Of a stretch of DNA of 64,000 nt, positions 1-8,762 are shown in pieces; the first letter of the stretch is position 1; the number at the start of each line of letters is the position of its first letter. Origin of the DNA: Slackia sp. (lineage in GTDB: Bacteria > Actinomycetota > Coriobacteriia > Coriobacteriales > Eggerthellaceae). The translations under genes and the position numbers were made by a program. The stretch covers positions 1 through 64,000 of the forward strand of contig JARIED010000005.1 in assembly GCA_029266945.1 (NCBI GenBank), written 5' to 3'. A model generated the notes under the pieces. That model had not been told where the DNA came from and did no database searches. It saw only the letters and a list, made by a program, of their open reading frames with translations.

Positions 1-919
1 ACACCAGCAGCACCGCGGCGACCACCGACGCCAGAAACAGCGAGTCGCATCGGTCGAGGATGCCGCCGTGGCCGGGCATGATGGTGCCCGAGTCCTTGAC
101 GCCGGAATTGCGCTTGATGCGGCTTTCCGCCAAATCGCCCAGCACGCCCGCCAGACCGCACGTCATGCCGAAGCACACGGCCTGGACGATGCTCATGTCC
201 ACGCCGGGAATGAACGACAGGGCGCACCAGATCGCCACCGAGCCAAGCAGGCCGCCGATAAAGCCCTCCCAGCTTTTCTTCGGCGAGATACGCGGCGCCA
301 GCTTATGCTTGCCGAGCTTGCTTCCCACCAGGTAGGCGAACGAATCGTTGGCCCACACGCTGCAGAAAATGCCGACCACCAGCACACCGCCCCAGAATCC
401 GGAAACGGACTGGCGCACCACGATCAGGCTGGACAGGAGCAGACCCGTGTAGGCTGCGCCGAAAAACGACACGCCCACGTCGCCGATGCGCGCCCTCATC
501 CAGAAGACATACCACACCAAAAGCGCCACGAGCAGCGCGCCCGTGACGACGAGCGCTCCGGGCATGCCGAACTGCCACACGCTGATCGGGTAGGCCACCG
601 CGGCCATGATGCCTAAAAGCTCGTTGGGAAGCTTCGCGTCGCTGCGCAGCATGTAGAAGAATTCTCCCGCCGCGATGCCCGACAGGGCGCACAGCAGAAG
701 GACGGTGCTCAGCTCGCCGCCCATGATGCACAGGATGGAAACCGTCACGTAGATGAATCCCGTGCGGAAACGCACCTGCAGATCGCTTGCATTCTTGAAC
801 TTGGCAGGCGTCTTGTCGTAGACGAACTTCTTGGCGGCGTTCTTCTTGCCCACCGCCGTGGATTTCGCCGACTCGTACGCCTGATGGGCATGTTCTCTCA
901 TTTCGTGCGTATCGCTCAC
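1..919 (-). CDS. cdsA: Phosphatidate cytidylyltransferase, 3' end outside the window
   Basis: Makes CDP-diacylglycerol from phosphatidate and CTP in the membrane, the entry to phospholipid synthesis. It is absent from the ORF track because it runs off the window edge. Reading the complement from a GTG at 917-919 gives about 306 codons without a stop. The text includes ANDSFAYLVGSKLGKHKL, SPKKSWEGF and a C-terminal region DSGTIMPGHGGILDRCDS, which is the CdsA signature with its conserved acidic residues. Several hydrophobic segments lie between about residues 50 and 200. The first 45 residues are charged and Lys-rich, so they are a cytoplasmic tail. It starts 3 bp after the uppS stop and belongs to the pyrH-frr-uppS-cdsA gene order. 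An internal ATG seven codons in is an alternative start. Confidence 0.93.
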   Translation of the reverse strand, partial: MSDTHEMREHAHQAYESAKSTAVGKKNAAKKFVYDKTPAKFKNASDLQVRFRTGFIYVTVSILCIMGGELSTVLLLCALSGIAAGEFFYMLRSDAKLPNELLGIMAAVAYPISVWQFGMPGALVVTGALLVALLVWYVFWMRARIGDVGVSFFGAAYTGLLLSSLIVVRQSVSGFWGGVLVVGIFCSVWANDSFAYLVGSKLGKHKLAPRISPKKSWEGFIGGLLGSVAIWCALSFIPGVDMSIVQAVCFGMTCGLAGVLGDLAESRIKRNSGVKDSGTIMPGHGGILDRCDSLFLASVVAAVLLV

Positions 920-921
920 GA

Positions 922-1701
922 CTACACCGCCCCGAAACGCCTGTCGCGGCTCTGGTAGTCCAGCAGAGCACGCAGGAAATCGTACCTATTGAAATCGGGC
1001 CACAGCACGTCGGTGCAGTAGAACTCCGAATAAGCCATCTGCCACAGGAGGAAGTTGGACACGCGCATCTCGCCCGACGTGCGGATCACCAGGTCGGGAT
1101 CGGGAATGTCGGCGGTATAGAGACCGCGTTCGAACATGCGCTCGTCGATCTGCGGGATGGTTCCCGTCTCTTCAGCGGAGATGACGGCCTCGCGCATGCA
1201 TGCCTGCACGGCGCACAGCATCTCTTGGCGCGAACCGTAGTTCACCGCCACGAGCAGCGTCATGCCGTCGTTGTCCATCGTCTTTTTCCAGGCTTCGTCG
1301 AACGCCGCGCGCGTCTCCTCGGGCAAGGCGGAGATATCGCCGATCGTGCGCACGCGCACGTGCTCTTCGTGCAGGCCGTCCACTTCGGCGAGCATGGTCT
1401 TGGCGAACAGGTCCATCAGGCCGACGACCTCTTCTTCGGGGCGCTTCCAGTTCTCAGTGGAAAACGAGTAGATGGTCAGGTAGCGCACGCCGGCATCGCT
1501 CGCGCAGCGAATGGTCTCGCGCACGGCTTCGATTCCGGCCTTGTGCCCCTTGAGGCGGTTCAAGGCGCGTTTTTTCGCCCAGCGGCCGTTGCCGTCCATA
1601 ATGACGGCGACATGTTCGGGAACGCGCTCCGGATCGAGCGCGAAAGGATCGAGCCCGTCGGGCGGGCTCGGGAATATAGTGTCGAGAGGCTTGTGAAGCA
1701 T
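922..1701 (-). CDS. uppS: Isoprenyl transferase (undecaprenyl diphosphate synthase)
   Basis: Condenses isopentenyl diphosphate onto farnesyl diphosphate to build the C55 carrier lipid for the cell wall; cytosolic and membrane-associated. The N-terminal part has HVAVIMDGNGRWAKKR, with the catalytic Asp and the diphosphate-binding Arg, then SFSTENWKRP. The C-terminal part has DLVIRTSGEMRVSNFLLWQ and FYCTDVLWPDF, all family hallmarks. The length of 259 aa is normal. The track begins at an upstream GTG. I prefer the ATG two codons later because AAAGGGG sits 5 bases before it, whereas it would touch the GTG. cdsA follows after 3 bp. The 300-bp region upstream holds an attenuator-like set of hairpins (see 1742-1816). 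Confidence 0.96.
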   Translation of the reverse strand: MLHKPLDTIFPSPPDGLDPFALDPERVPEHVAVIMDGNGRWAKKRALNRLKGHKAGIEAVRETIRCASDAGVRYLTIYSFSTENWKRPEEEVVGLMDLFAKTMLAEVDGLHEEHVRVRTIGDISALPEETRAAFDEAWKKTMDNDGMTLLVAVNYGSRQEMLCAVQACMREAVISAEETGTIPQIDERMFERGLYTADIPDPDLVIRTSGEMRVSNFLLWQMAYSEFYCTDVLWPDFNRYDFLRALLDYQSRDRRFGAV

Positions 1702-1741
1702 AAGCACCCCTTTCCTTCGAATCGGGTGCCGCGTGGAAACG

Positions 1742-1816
1742 CGGGCTGGAAATGGACCGAAAAAACAGGTGCCGCCCGCGTCATGCGGACGGCGTTATCG
1801 GTGCATTTCCAGCCCG
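1742..1816 (-). promoter_or_regulatory. Nested inverted repeats with an internal terminator, upstream of uppS
   Basis: A perfect 13-bp inverted repeat (CGGGCTGGAAATG / CATTTCCAGCCCG) has arms at 1742-1754 and 1804-1816. It encloses a second hairpin, arms 1771-1779 and 1785-1793 (8 of 9 pairs). On the minus strand the inner hairpin is followed closely by TTTTTT, so by itself it looks like an intrinsic terminator. The outer arms flank it. A further small hairpin (CCGCGT GGAA ACGCGG) overlaps the outer left edge at about 1729-1744, just before the uppS ribosome site. It could be a transcription attenuator for uppS, or a 75-bp MITE-like element with terminal repeats. No promoter was assigned upstream. 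Confidence 0.5.
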
Positions 1817-2005
1817 GCCGCCCCCCCAGAAGGACGGCTCGGGCAAAAAGCGCGAAATAATGGAAGAATCCCAGGTCGCCGCAATGCAGGCGAGGACGAA
1901 TCCGACGGAACGAATCGCCGCGAACGAAGAGCGTCGCGCACTTCGTACGCAAGCGACGAGCGAACGGCAAGGCGCCCGTCCGATTCGTCCGCAGCCGGAC
2001 GACCC

Positions 2006-2033
2006 GTTTCGTCGTTCGGAAGAACGACGAAAC
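2006..2033 (-). terminator. Perfect 12-bp hairpin directly after frr
   Basis: GTTTCGTCGTTC and its exact complement are separated by a four-base loop, beginning at the base next to the frr stop codon. No run of T follows on the minus strand, so it is either a weak terminator or a 3'-end stabilising hairpin. A hairpin of the same design follows nrdA at 60925-60952. Confidence 0.6.
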
Positions 2034-2591
2034 CTAAATCTCCATGACCTCGGCTTCCTTCTTCTTCAGCATCTCATCGACGGAAGCGACGAACTTGTCG
2101 GTGAGCTTCTGGACCTGCTCCTCGGCGCGACGGGCGTCGTCCTCGGAAATCTCGGAGTCCTTCTTCAGGCGGTCGATCTTGGCGTTGGCGTCGCGACGGG
2201 CGTTGCGCACGGCCACGCGGGCTTCCTCGGCGTAGGTCTTGCAGTCCTTGACCATTTCCTTACGACGCTCCTCGGTGAGAGCAGGAATCGGAAGGCGGAT
2301 CACCGCGCCGTCGTTGGACGGCGTGATGCCCAGGTCGCTCGCCAGGATGGCGGCCTCGATGCCGCGCAGGATCGACTTATCCCACGGCTCGATGACCAGC
2401 ATATGGGCATCGGGGGTCTTCACGGCGGCCATCTGGTTGATGGGCGTGGGAACGCCGTAGTAGTCGACCCTGATCTTGTCGAGCATCATCGGGTTGGCGC
2501 GACCGGTGCGAACGCCGGCGAACGCCTCCTTCAGGTTCTCGAGGCCCTTGTTCATGTTGGCCTCGGCGGCACTCATGATTTCAGCAGTCAT
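2034..2591 (-). CDS. frr: Ribosome recycling factor
   Basis: Splits post-termination ribosomes together with EF-G; cytosolic. The track ORF begins 14 codons too early. The ATG at 2591 (MTAEIMSAAEANM) gives 185 aa, the normal family length, and GGGGA lies about 10 bases before it. Conserved text includes FAGVRTGRANPMMLDKI, the central LSDLGITPSNDGAVIRLPIPALTEERR-like block (seen here as ASDLGITPSNDG and RLPIPALTEERRKEMVK), and the C-terminal helix with EDDARRAEEQVQKLTD. The gap to pyrH upstream is 19 bp, so the two are co-transcribed, the usual pairing. Confidence 0.97.
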   Translation of the reverse strand: MTAEIMSAAEANMNKGLENLKEAFAGVRTGRANPMMLDKIRVDYYGVPTPINQMAAVKTPDAHMLVIEPWDKSILRGIEAAILASDLGITPSNDGAVIRLPIPALTEERRKEMVKDCKTYAEEARVAVRNARRDANAKIDRLKKDSEISEDDARRAEEQVQKLTDKFVASVDEMLKKKEAEVMEI

Positions 2592-2610
2592 GTCCTGTTT
2601 CCCCTTTTCT

Positions 2611-3330
2611 CTAGTACACGAGCGTTCCGACATCTTCGCCTTTAAGGATGCGTCCGATATTGCCGGGCGTGGTCATATCGAACACGAGCAGCGGCATCTC
2701 GTTGTCTTTGCACAGCGAGATAGCGGCCGCGTCCATGACGTTGAGCTCCTTGGTGAGCACGTCGAGGTAGCTGATCTTATCGAACTTCTTGGCATCGGGA
2801 TTGGTCTTGGGATCGCTGTCGTAGATACCGTCGACCTTGGTGGCCTTCATCATGCAGTCGGCGTCGATTTCGCACGCGCGCAGAGCGGCCGTGGTGTCGG
2901 TGGTGAAGTACGGATTGCCCGTGCCCGCGGCGAAGATGACGACGCGGCCCTTTTCCATATGGCGGATGGCACGCAGGCGGATGTAGGTCTCGGCGACCTG
3001 GTGCATCTCGATCGCGGACTGGACGCGCGAAGAGACGCCATGGCGCTCGAGGCCGTCTTGCAGCGCCAGCGCGTTCATCACGGTGGCGAGCATGCCGATG
3101 TAGTCTGCCTGGGCGCGATCCATGCCGTCGGCGCTGCCGGCGACGCCGCGGAAGATGTTGCCGCCGCCGACCGTGATGGCCACCTGGACGCCGTCGTCGA
3201 CGATTTCCTTGATCTGTTCGGCAAGGTCGTCGATCACCTTCGGGTCGATGCCGTAGCCGGCGTCTCCCATCAGGGCCTCACCAGAAAGCTTCAGCAGCAC
3301 GCGGTTGTATTTGTAACCTTCTGCAGGCAT
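2611..3330 (-). CDS. pyrH: UMP kinase
   Basis: Phosphorylates UMP to UDP in pyrimidine nucleotide synthesis; a hexameric cytosolic enzyme of the amino acid kinase fold. The start at 3330 ([20 protein letters not shown]) gives 239 aa with AAAGGGG 6 bases upstream. The track start 21 codons further out lacks support. Seen in the sequence: [10 protein letters not shown] at the N-terminus, [29 protein letters not shown] and the C-terminal [12 protein letters not shown], all family blocks. It leads the pyrH-frr-(uppS-cdsA) unit and has a clear -10 (TACAAT) about 37 bp before the ATG. Confidence 0.97.
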   Translation of the reverse strand: MPAEGYKYNRVLLKLSGEALMGDAGYGIDPKVIDDLAEQIKEIVDDGVQVAITVGGGNIFRGVAGSADGMDRAQADYIGMLATVMNALALQDGLERHGVSSRVQSAIEMHQVAETYIRLRAIRHMEKGRVVIFAAGTGNPYFTTDTTAALRACEIDADCMMKATKVDGIYDSDPKTNPDAKKFDKISYLDVLTKELNVMDAAAISLCKDNEMPLLVFDMTTPGNIGRILKGEDVGTLVY

Positions 3331-3366
3331 GAAATCCCCTTTCGAAAGAATCATGGTGTCCGCGCT

Positions 3367-3372
3367 ATTGTA
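3367..3372 (-). promoter_or_regulatory. -10 element for pyrH-frr
   Basis: TACAAT on the minus strand, 37 bp before the pyrH start and just past the htrA terminator. No good -35 is visible at 16-18 bp. TACAAT recurs as the -10 of other units in this window (rplB, rplE, the Crp/Fnr gene). Confidence 0.5.
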
Positions 3373-3379
3373 CGCTAAC

Positions 3380-3417
3380 AAAAAGGGCCGCACCCACTAA
3401 AGGCGCGACCCTTTTTT
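3380..3417. terminator. Intrinsic terminator after htrA
   Basis: AAAAAGGGCCGC and GCGACCCTTTTTT form a stem with T runs on both strands. It lies between the htrA stop and the pyrH promoter and would work in either direction. Confidence 0.8.
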
Positions 3418-3485
3418 CCATGTTCATCGAAATTGCCGAGCGCTGCGCGATGCGCGGCGTCGGGCGTGCGCGACGGTGGTGCGGC

Positions 3486-4967
3486 TTAGTAGCCGAAGCC
3501 GAACATGCCGCCGCCGTTGCCGTAGCCGTGGCCGTAGCCTTCGCCATAGCCGTTACCGCCGTTGCCGTACTGGCCGCCCTGAGACGAAGCGGCGAGGGCG
3601 TTCTCATCAGAGCCCAACGTCACCGAAAGCGTCTGCTCCTGGCCGTCGCGGTTCACCACGACGTCGACGGTGTCGCCCGGATTCTTCTGACGCACCATCA
3701 GCTGCAGGTCGGAAGGCGACGTGACGCTCTGGCCGTCGAAGCCGGTGATGATATCGCCGCGCTGCAGGCCCGCATCGGCCGCGCCCGTGCCGTCATAGAC
3801 GTTGGCCACATACACGCCGGTATCGGTCGGAAGACCGTAGTAGCGCGCCATCTGCGCATCGATCTGCGCCATCGACACGCCCAGCTGGGCATGCGTGGGG
3901 GCCTCGCCCTCGATGATCTGCTGCGCCAGGTTCATCGCGTAATCTACGGGAATGGCGAAGCCCACGCCCGAACTGGAGCCCGAGGCCGACTGGATCATGG
4001 AGTTGATGCCGATCAACTTGCCGTCGGCGTCGACCAGCGCACCGCCCGAGTTGCCGGGGTTGATCGTGGCGTCGGTCTGAATCATGTTGGGATAGATGAC
4101 CGTTTCGCCGGTGGCCTCGTCCTGCATGGTGGTGGAACGCTGTAACGCGCTCACGATGCCTTCGGACACGGAGTTCTCAAGGCCGAACGGGCTGCCCAGG
4201 CTCATGACCCACTCGCCCACCTGCAGATCGGATGAAGAACCGATTTCGATCGGGGTCAGATCGGGGGCGTCCACCTTGATCACCGCGATATCGCTCGAGG
4301 CGTCGCTGCCCACGAACTGCGCGTCGTATTCCTGACCGTTAATCGTGGCCTTGATGGCATCGGCGCCTTCCACCACGTGATTGTTCGTGATAATGTAGCC
4401 ATCCTTGGAAATAACCACGCCGGAACCGAGCGATGCCTGCGTGAGAGCGCCGTCGGCGCCTGCGCCCGGCACCTCGAAGCCGAAACCGGACTGCGAAGAC
4501 GCGCCGGTCTTCTGATAGATGTCGATGCTCACCACGGAAGGCAGGGCCTTGGCCGCAACCGCTTCGGCCAAAGTGGCCTCGGTGTCGGAAGCGGTCACGT
4601 TGGCGTTCGTAGACGCGCCGAGCGTCGTAGAGCCGCCCCGGTCGTTCAAGGCGTTAAAGCCCGCGAAGCCGCCCAGGCCGAGCACCACGGCCAACGCCGC
4701 GCCCGCGAAACTCACCCCGAAGGTCTTCATGAGGCTTTTCTTGACGGGATCTTTCTCGGTCTTGACGTGCTGAGCGCCGTTCTGGGCGGCATACGCCTGA
4801 TAGACCTGCTGCTGATAGGCGGCCTGCTGCTGGACATAGCCCTGCGCCGAAACGCCCGTCTGGGGCTGCGCGGCGTGACGCGGATGCGGCTGGGTCTGGA
4901 AGGTAGCGTCGGTGGCCTGAGGCTGCTCGGAGCCGGGCTCGAACGTGTTCTTGGTCTCTTCGCTCAT
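3486..4967 (-). CDS. Membrane-anchored HtrA/DegP-type serine protease with PDZ domain
   Basis: A trypsin-like protease acting outside the membrane on damaged or misfolded proteins. The start at 4967 (MSEETKNTF) gives 493 aa; the longer track ORF has no ribosome site. Order: a Gln/Ala-rich cytoplasmic tail of about 75 residues, one membrane segment near 80-100 (VSFAGAALAVVLGLGGFAG), a protease domain with the His in ITNNHVVEG, the Asp in SSDIAVIKV and the Ser in INPGNSGGAL, then one PDZ domain (DAGLQRGDIITGFDGQ). The end is odd: about 30 residues almost entirely Gly, Tyr and Asn (GGQYGNGGNGYGEG). It is a single-gene unit closed by the terminator at 3380-3417. Confidence 0.93.
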   Translation of the reverse strand: MSEETKNTFEPGSEQPQATDATFQTQPHPRHAAQPQTGVSAQGYVQQQAAYQQQVYQAYAAQNGAQHVKTEKDPVKKSLMKTFGVSFAGAALAVVLGLGGFAGFNALNDRGGSTTLGASTNANVTASDTEATLAEAVAAKALPSVVSIDIYQKTGASSQSGFGFEVPGAGADGALTQASLGSGVVISKDGYIITNNHVVEGADAIKATINGQEYDAQFVGSDASSDIAVIKVDAPDLTPIEIGSSSDLQVGEWVMSLGSPFGLENSVSEGIVSALQRSTTMQDEATGETVIYPNMIQTDATINPGNSGGALVDADGKLIGINSMIQSASGSSSGVGFAIPVDYAMNLAQQIIEGEAPTHAQLGVSMAQIDAQMARYYGLPTDTGVYVANVYDGTGAADAGLQRGDIITGFDGQSVTSPSDLQLMVRQKNPGDTVDVVVNRDGQEQTLSVTLGSDENALAASSQGGQYGNGGNGYGEGYGHGYGNGGGMFGFGY

Positions 4968-5271
4968 GTCGGTATCTCGCTTTCCTCGTATGAAGGCATG
5001 TGCTCTTTTCGCTGTGAACTCTAAACGCCGTTCGCCTTCTTGAAAAGAGGGACGGCCCGCATCGTCATCGCCGCGTTGCCCTTTATACGTTTGTAGACGT
5101 AGGTGCGACACATTGCGTACACATTCGGCGCGACCCTATCGAAAAACGAACCGCCGAAAACGCCGTTTGAAAACCCGGGAACGCCTGCGCGCGACCGACG
5201 CGAGGGCGAGACGCATGCTAGCATCCTAGTCTAGGACATAAGCGAAACAAGACATGAGAGGAATGGTAGCA
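4968..5271. other. Intergenic region between htrA and the GNAT pseudogene
   Basis: About 300 bp without a supported gene. The track ORFs here have no family text. A TATAAA on the minus strand near 5075-5080 could be the htrA -10, but no -35 is convincing. Near the right end is the 13-bp palindrome listed separately. Confidence 0.5.
5224..5236. repeat. 13-bp palindrome TCCTAG-T-CTAGGA
   Basis: A perfect inverted repeat with a one-base centre, 35 bp before the start of the degraded GNAT gene. The size fits a small operator or a promoter-overlapping site. It may be a leftover control site of a dead gene. Confidence 0.4.
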
Positions 5272-5949
5272 ATGAACCTCGCAGGACTGACCGCCGTGAA
5301 ACCGGAAGACCGCGAGCTCGTGCAGCGCGCCATGAACCTGCTCAGCGACGGCTTCATGGAAGAGATGTGGTTCGTCACCTGACTCGAAGCCCTCGACGAA
5401 ATCGGCGCCGACGACGCACGCAAGCGCGAACTGCTGCGCGCCGTGTTCCTGGACGACGTGGAGGCATTCGCCCCGTACGGATCCGCGCACATGCTCGACG
5501 ACATGGCGGCGGCCGTGGGCGGCTACCTGTATAGCGAACTCGACGGCGAGACCATCACCTCGGTGGAGGACGCGCAAGCGGACAAGCGCTTCCTCGAGAT
5601 CGCCACTCCGCAGGAGGTCGAGCTGCTCGAGCGCAGGGAGCAGGAAATGGACGCCATCTCTTCGTTCGACTGGGCGCGCGAGCATGCGGGCGATGAGGAC
5701 CACATCAACTTCTTCGCATAGGCCGTCAATCCCGCCGCGCGCGACAAGGGCTCGCTGCGCAGAGCGCTCACCCCGTTTTTCGCGTTCGCCGACGAAAACG
5801 GCCTGAACTGCTACCCGGAGTGCTACTCCGACAGGCTACAGAGCACGTACGAGCACCTGGTATTCGAAATGGTGGACGAGCGGCACTCCCCCGATTTCGA
5901 CGTGTACGAGCGCCGCATGGTGCGCCGCCCCAGGCCGCTGGCGGCATAG
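5272..5949 (+). pseudogene. Degraded GNAT-like acetyltransferase with in-frame TGA and TAG
   Basis: One reading frame runs for 226 codons from an ATG preceded by GAGAGGAATGG, but is broken by TGA at 5380-5382 and TAG at 5719-5721. Text after the second stop (FFAFADENGLNCYPECYSDRLQSTYEHLVFE) resembles the C-terminal half of GNAT enzymes, where one expects an acetyl-CoA loop RGKG and a YEHLGF block. Here they read RDKG and YEHLVF, so conserved positions are also lost. The simplest reading is a Trp codon changed to TGA and a Tyr or Gln codon changed to TAG in a dying gene. The window does carry selenocysteine machinery, but there is no Cys-like context at the TGA and a second, different stop follows. 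Readthrough is therefore unlikely. Confidence 0.7.
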
Positions 5950-6000
5950 TCGCAGCGCGCTCGTATCGTGCAACCCGGCGCGGCGCCTTTATAAATGAGA

Positions 6001-6050
6001 ATCGCCCCCGTTTTCCTTCCTCGAGCATCGAAGGCGGAAACGGGGGCGAT
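6001..6050 (-). terminator. Hairpin terminator after dxr
   Basis: ATCGCCCCCGTTTTCC pairs with GGCGGAAACGGGGGCGAT across a 16-base loop, 28 bp past the dxr stop. Only a weak T-rich tail follows on the minus strand. Confidence 0.7.
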
Positions 6051-6077
6051 GTCGTTGTAGCGCCGATGCGGCGCGCG

Positions 6078-7307
6078 CTACTTGGAAGCGATGAATTCGC
6101 GCGCGACGGTGCGGGCCCAGGCATCCACATCGTCGAGCTGGTCGAGGCCTTCGACGCGCTGCACGCCCTGCTTCTCGTGAAGCTCCATGGTGTGCTCCAC
6201 ACACGCATCGATGTCGAGATAGCCGCAGGCATCGTCGAGGAAGGCCGCCACGGCCACTTCGTTAGCCGCGTTCATGACGCACGGAAGCGTGCCGCCCGCG
6301 GCGCCGGCGTGGCGGGCCAAAGCGAGGCAGCGGAACGTGTCGGTATCGGCGGGATAGAACTCGAGCGAGCCCAAGCGCGTGAAGTCAAGCGGCTCGACCG
6401 GCGCTTCCCAACGATCGGGATAGCTCAGCGCGAACTGGATGGGAATGCGCATATCGGTGGTGCCCAGATGCGCCTTCACGCTGCCGTCGGAGAATTCGAC
6501 CATCGAATGGATCGCACTCTGCGGCTGCACGACCACTTTAATCCTGTCGTAATCCATGGCGAACAGATGATGCGCCTCGATCACTTCGAGGCCCTTGTTC
6601 ATCAGCGTCGAGGAATCGATAGTGATCTTCGGTCCCATCTTCCACGTAGGATGCGCAAGAGCCTGTTTGGCGGTCATGTCGGCAAGCTGGGCGCGCATCA
6701 TGCCGCGGAAAGGACCGCCCGAAGCCGTGACCCACAGGGCCGACACTTCCTCATGACGCTCGCCCAGCAGGCACTGATAGATCGCGCCGTGTTCGGAATC
6801 GATCGGCATGAGAGCACCCGCGGGGCCCGCCTGCGGCGCGATGCCGCGCTCGATACGGGCCGCGTCGACCTGGGCCACCAGCGGCATGATCAGGTCGCCC
6901 GCCACCACGAGGCTTTCCTTGTTGGCCAGCGCGAGTTGCTTGCCGCACGCGAGGGTCTCGTACGAAGCGCGCATGCCGGAGGCGCCGACGAGGGCGTTCA
7001 CCACCACGTCCACTTCGTCCAGACGCACCAGGTCCAAAAGGCCCTGCTGGCCGAAGCCGACCGACACGCCGCCATGAGCCTGCGCGAGCATCGGATTTTC
7101 TTTAAGGCGCTCGTCGCCGAACGCGATGTTTCTCACCTTGAACTCATGCGCCTGGGCGATCACCTTAGCGACGCTCGCGTTGGCGGCAAGCGCAACGATT
7201 TCGAGCTCGTCGGAATGACGGCGCACCACGTCGAGCGCCTGCAGGCCGATGGACCCCGTGGAACCGAGCACTGCGATGCGCTTGCGCGCACGACCTTCTG
7301 TCGACAT
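6078..7307 (-). CDS. dxr: 1-deoxy-D-xylulose 5-phosphate reductoisomerase
   Basis: The NADPH-dependent second step of the MEP isoprenoid pathway, making 2-C-methyl-D-erythritol 4-phosphate. The length of 409 aa is normal. The N-terminus has the nucleotide-binding VLGSTGSIGLQALDVV. The metal-site region reads LMPIDSEHGAIYQCL, followed by ASGGPFRG and NKGLEVIEAHHLF. The ATG at 7307 has GAGGG 6 bases before it. It stands alone between terminators, unlike many genomes where rseP and ispG follow. ispG lies 25 kb away here, next to proS. Confidence 0.97.
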   Translation of the reverse strand: MSTEGRARKRIAVLGSTGSIGLQALDVVRRHSDELEIVALAANASVAKVIAQAHEFKVRNIAFGDERLKENPMLAQAHGGVSVGFGQQGLLDLVRLDEVDVVVNALVGASGMRASYETLACGKQLALANKESLVVAGDLIMPLVAQVDAARIERGIAPQAGPAGALMPIDSEHGAIYQCLLGERHEEVSALWVTASGGPFRGMMRAQLADMTAKQALAHPTWKMGPKITIDSSTLMNKGLEVIEAHHLFAMDYDRIKVVVQPQSAIHSMVEFSDGSVKAHLGTTDMRIPIQFALSYPDRWEAPVEPLDFTRLGSLEFYPADTDTFRCLALARHAGAAGGTLPCVMNAANEVAVAAFLDDACGYLDIDACVEHTMELHEKQGVQRVEGLDQLDDVDAWARTVAREFIASK

Positions 7308-7422
7308 AGAAACCCTCTTTTCTGAATCGAACGGTATTTTTCAGCCATTGTAGCGCCCAGGCGCATAAGCACCCCGGCCGCCCCCGCAACGAGCGTCAAA
7401 CCTGCGGATGCGCGACAGGGCA

Positions 7423-7455
7423 TAAAAAAATCCCCTCGCGATCGCGAGGGGATTT
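7423..7455 (-). terminator. Strong intrinsic terminator after secY
   Basis: AAATCCCCTCGCGATCGCGAGGGGATTT with a run of seven T on the minus strand, about 30 bp past the secY stop. It ends the ribosomal-secY cluster, so adk, map, infA and rpoA do not follow here as they commonly do. Confidence 0.92.
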
Positions 7456-7481
7456 CTAAGCCTTCGAGGCAGCTACGCCGC

Positions 7482-8762
7482 TTACTTGAAGAAGCCGTCG
7501 TAGTTGTGCATCTTCAGCTGCGACTCAATCTTGGACATGGTGTCCAAGGCGACGCCGATCATGATGAGGATCGACGTACCGCCGAATGCCTGGATTAGCT
7601 GATTACCCGTGAAGTAGAACAGGATCGAAGGCACGACGGCGATCAGAGCGATGAACAGACCGCCAGGCAGCGTGATTCGGTTGATCACGCGCTTGATGTA
7701 GTCGGTCGTCGCAGAACCCGGACGGACGCCCGGGATGAAGCCGCCCTGCTTACGCAGGTTGTCGCTGGTCTCTTCGGGATTGAACACCATGGAGGTGTAG
7801 AAGTACGCGAAGAAGACGACAAGACCCAGCGTGAGCAGCCAGTTGATCCAACCGGTGCTCATCGCGTTCGCAGCAGCCGTCAGCCAACCGACGTTGAACA
7901 GAGCGGCAAGCTGGGCCGGGAAGTAAATCAGGCAGCTCGCGAAGATGATGGGGATAACGCCCGCCGCATTCACCTTGAGGGGAATGTAGGTGGTCTGGCC
8001 GCCCATCATACGACGACCCTGGACGCGCTTGGCATAATTGACCGGAATACGGCGCTGAGCACGCTCCACGAAGATGATCGCGGGGATGCACAGGAGCACG
8101 ATCGCGACGATGATCACCGTGATCACGATGCCCATGCCCATGTCGGCCTGCAGGTTGACGCTGCTGAAGATGGCCGAGGGAACGCGGGAGATGATCGAGG
8201 TGAAGATGATCAGCGACATGCCGTTGCCGATACCGCGCTGAGTGATCAGCTCGCCCATCCACATGATGAAGGCGGTGCCTGCCACCAGGGTGAACACAAC
8301 GATGATATCGGTCACGATCTCGGGGGTTTCGCTCGAGAACACCACGCCGTACTGGCTGCTCTTAAACAGGAAGAGGTAGCCGATGGCATTGATCAGACCC
8401 AGACCAAGCGTCAGGAAACGAGTGACCTGAGTAATCTTCTTGCGACCGGTCTCGCCCTCCTTCGACCAGCGGCCCACAGCGGGAATGACGCCCTGCATGA
8501 GCTGCATGATAATGGACGCGGTGATGTAGGGCATGATACCCAACGAGAACACCGAGAAGTGCGACAGAGCACCGCCGGTGAACAGGTCGAGCATGGTCAT
8601 GCTCACACCGCTCGACGCGAATGCATTCGCGAATTCGTTGAAGGGGATGCCGGGCACCGGCACGTACGCGCCGAAGCGGTACAGTGCCAGGATGCCCAAG
8701 GTGAACAGAATCTTATTCCTAAGTTCCGGCACCTTGAACGCATCGATGATGGTTCTTAGCAA
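7482..8762 (-). CDS. secY: Protein translocase subunit SecY
   Basis: The pore-forming subunit of the Sec translocon in the cytoplasmic membrane. 426 aa with ten predicted membrane segments. The N-terminus [22 protein letters not shown] and the text [25 protein letters not shown] and [21 protein letters not shown] are family blocks. The start is a TTG at 8760-8762 that overlaps the rplO stop (TTGCTAA), with GGAGGAAAGG upstream. Alignment of the N-terminus to the family supports this rare start codon. It is translationally coupled to rplO and followed by a strong terminator. Confidence 0.97.
   Translation of the reverse strand: MLRTIIDAFKVPELRNKILFTLGILALYRFGAYVPVPGIPFNEFANAFASSGVSMTMLDLFTGGALSHFSVFSLGIMPYITASIIMQLMQGVIPAVGRWSKEGETGRKKITQVTRFLTLGLGLINAIGYLFLFKSSQYGVVFSSETPEIVTDIIVVFTLVAGTAFIMWMGELITQRGIGNGMSLIIFTSIISRVPSAIFSSVNLQADMGMGIVITVIIVAIVLLCIPAIIFVERAQRRIPVNYAKRVQGRRMMGGQTTYIPLKVNAAGVIPIIFASCLIYFPAQLAALFNVGWLTAAANAMSTGWINWLLTLGLVVFFAYFYTSMVFNPEETSDNLRKQGGFIPGVRPGSATTDYIKRVINRITLPGGLFIALIAVVPSILFYFTGNQLIQAFGGTSILIMIGVALDTMSKIESQLKMHNYDGFFK

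Noticed and set aside
1752-2645. A 297-aa plus ORF between uppS and pyrH
   Set aside because: Mostly antisense to frr and the hairpin region; no domain.
5380-5382. TGA as a selenocysteine codon
   Set aside because: No redox or catalytic context, a later in-frame TAG, and eroded GNAT motifs downstream. The one palindrome after it (TCGGCGCCGA) has no loop. Kept only as a check in the findings.
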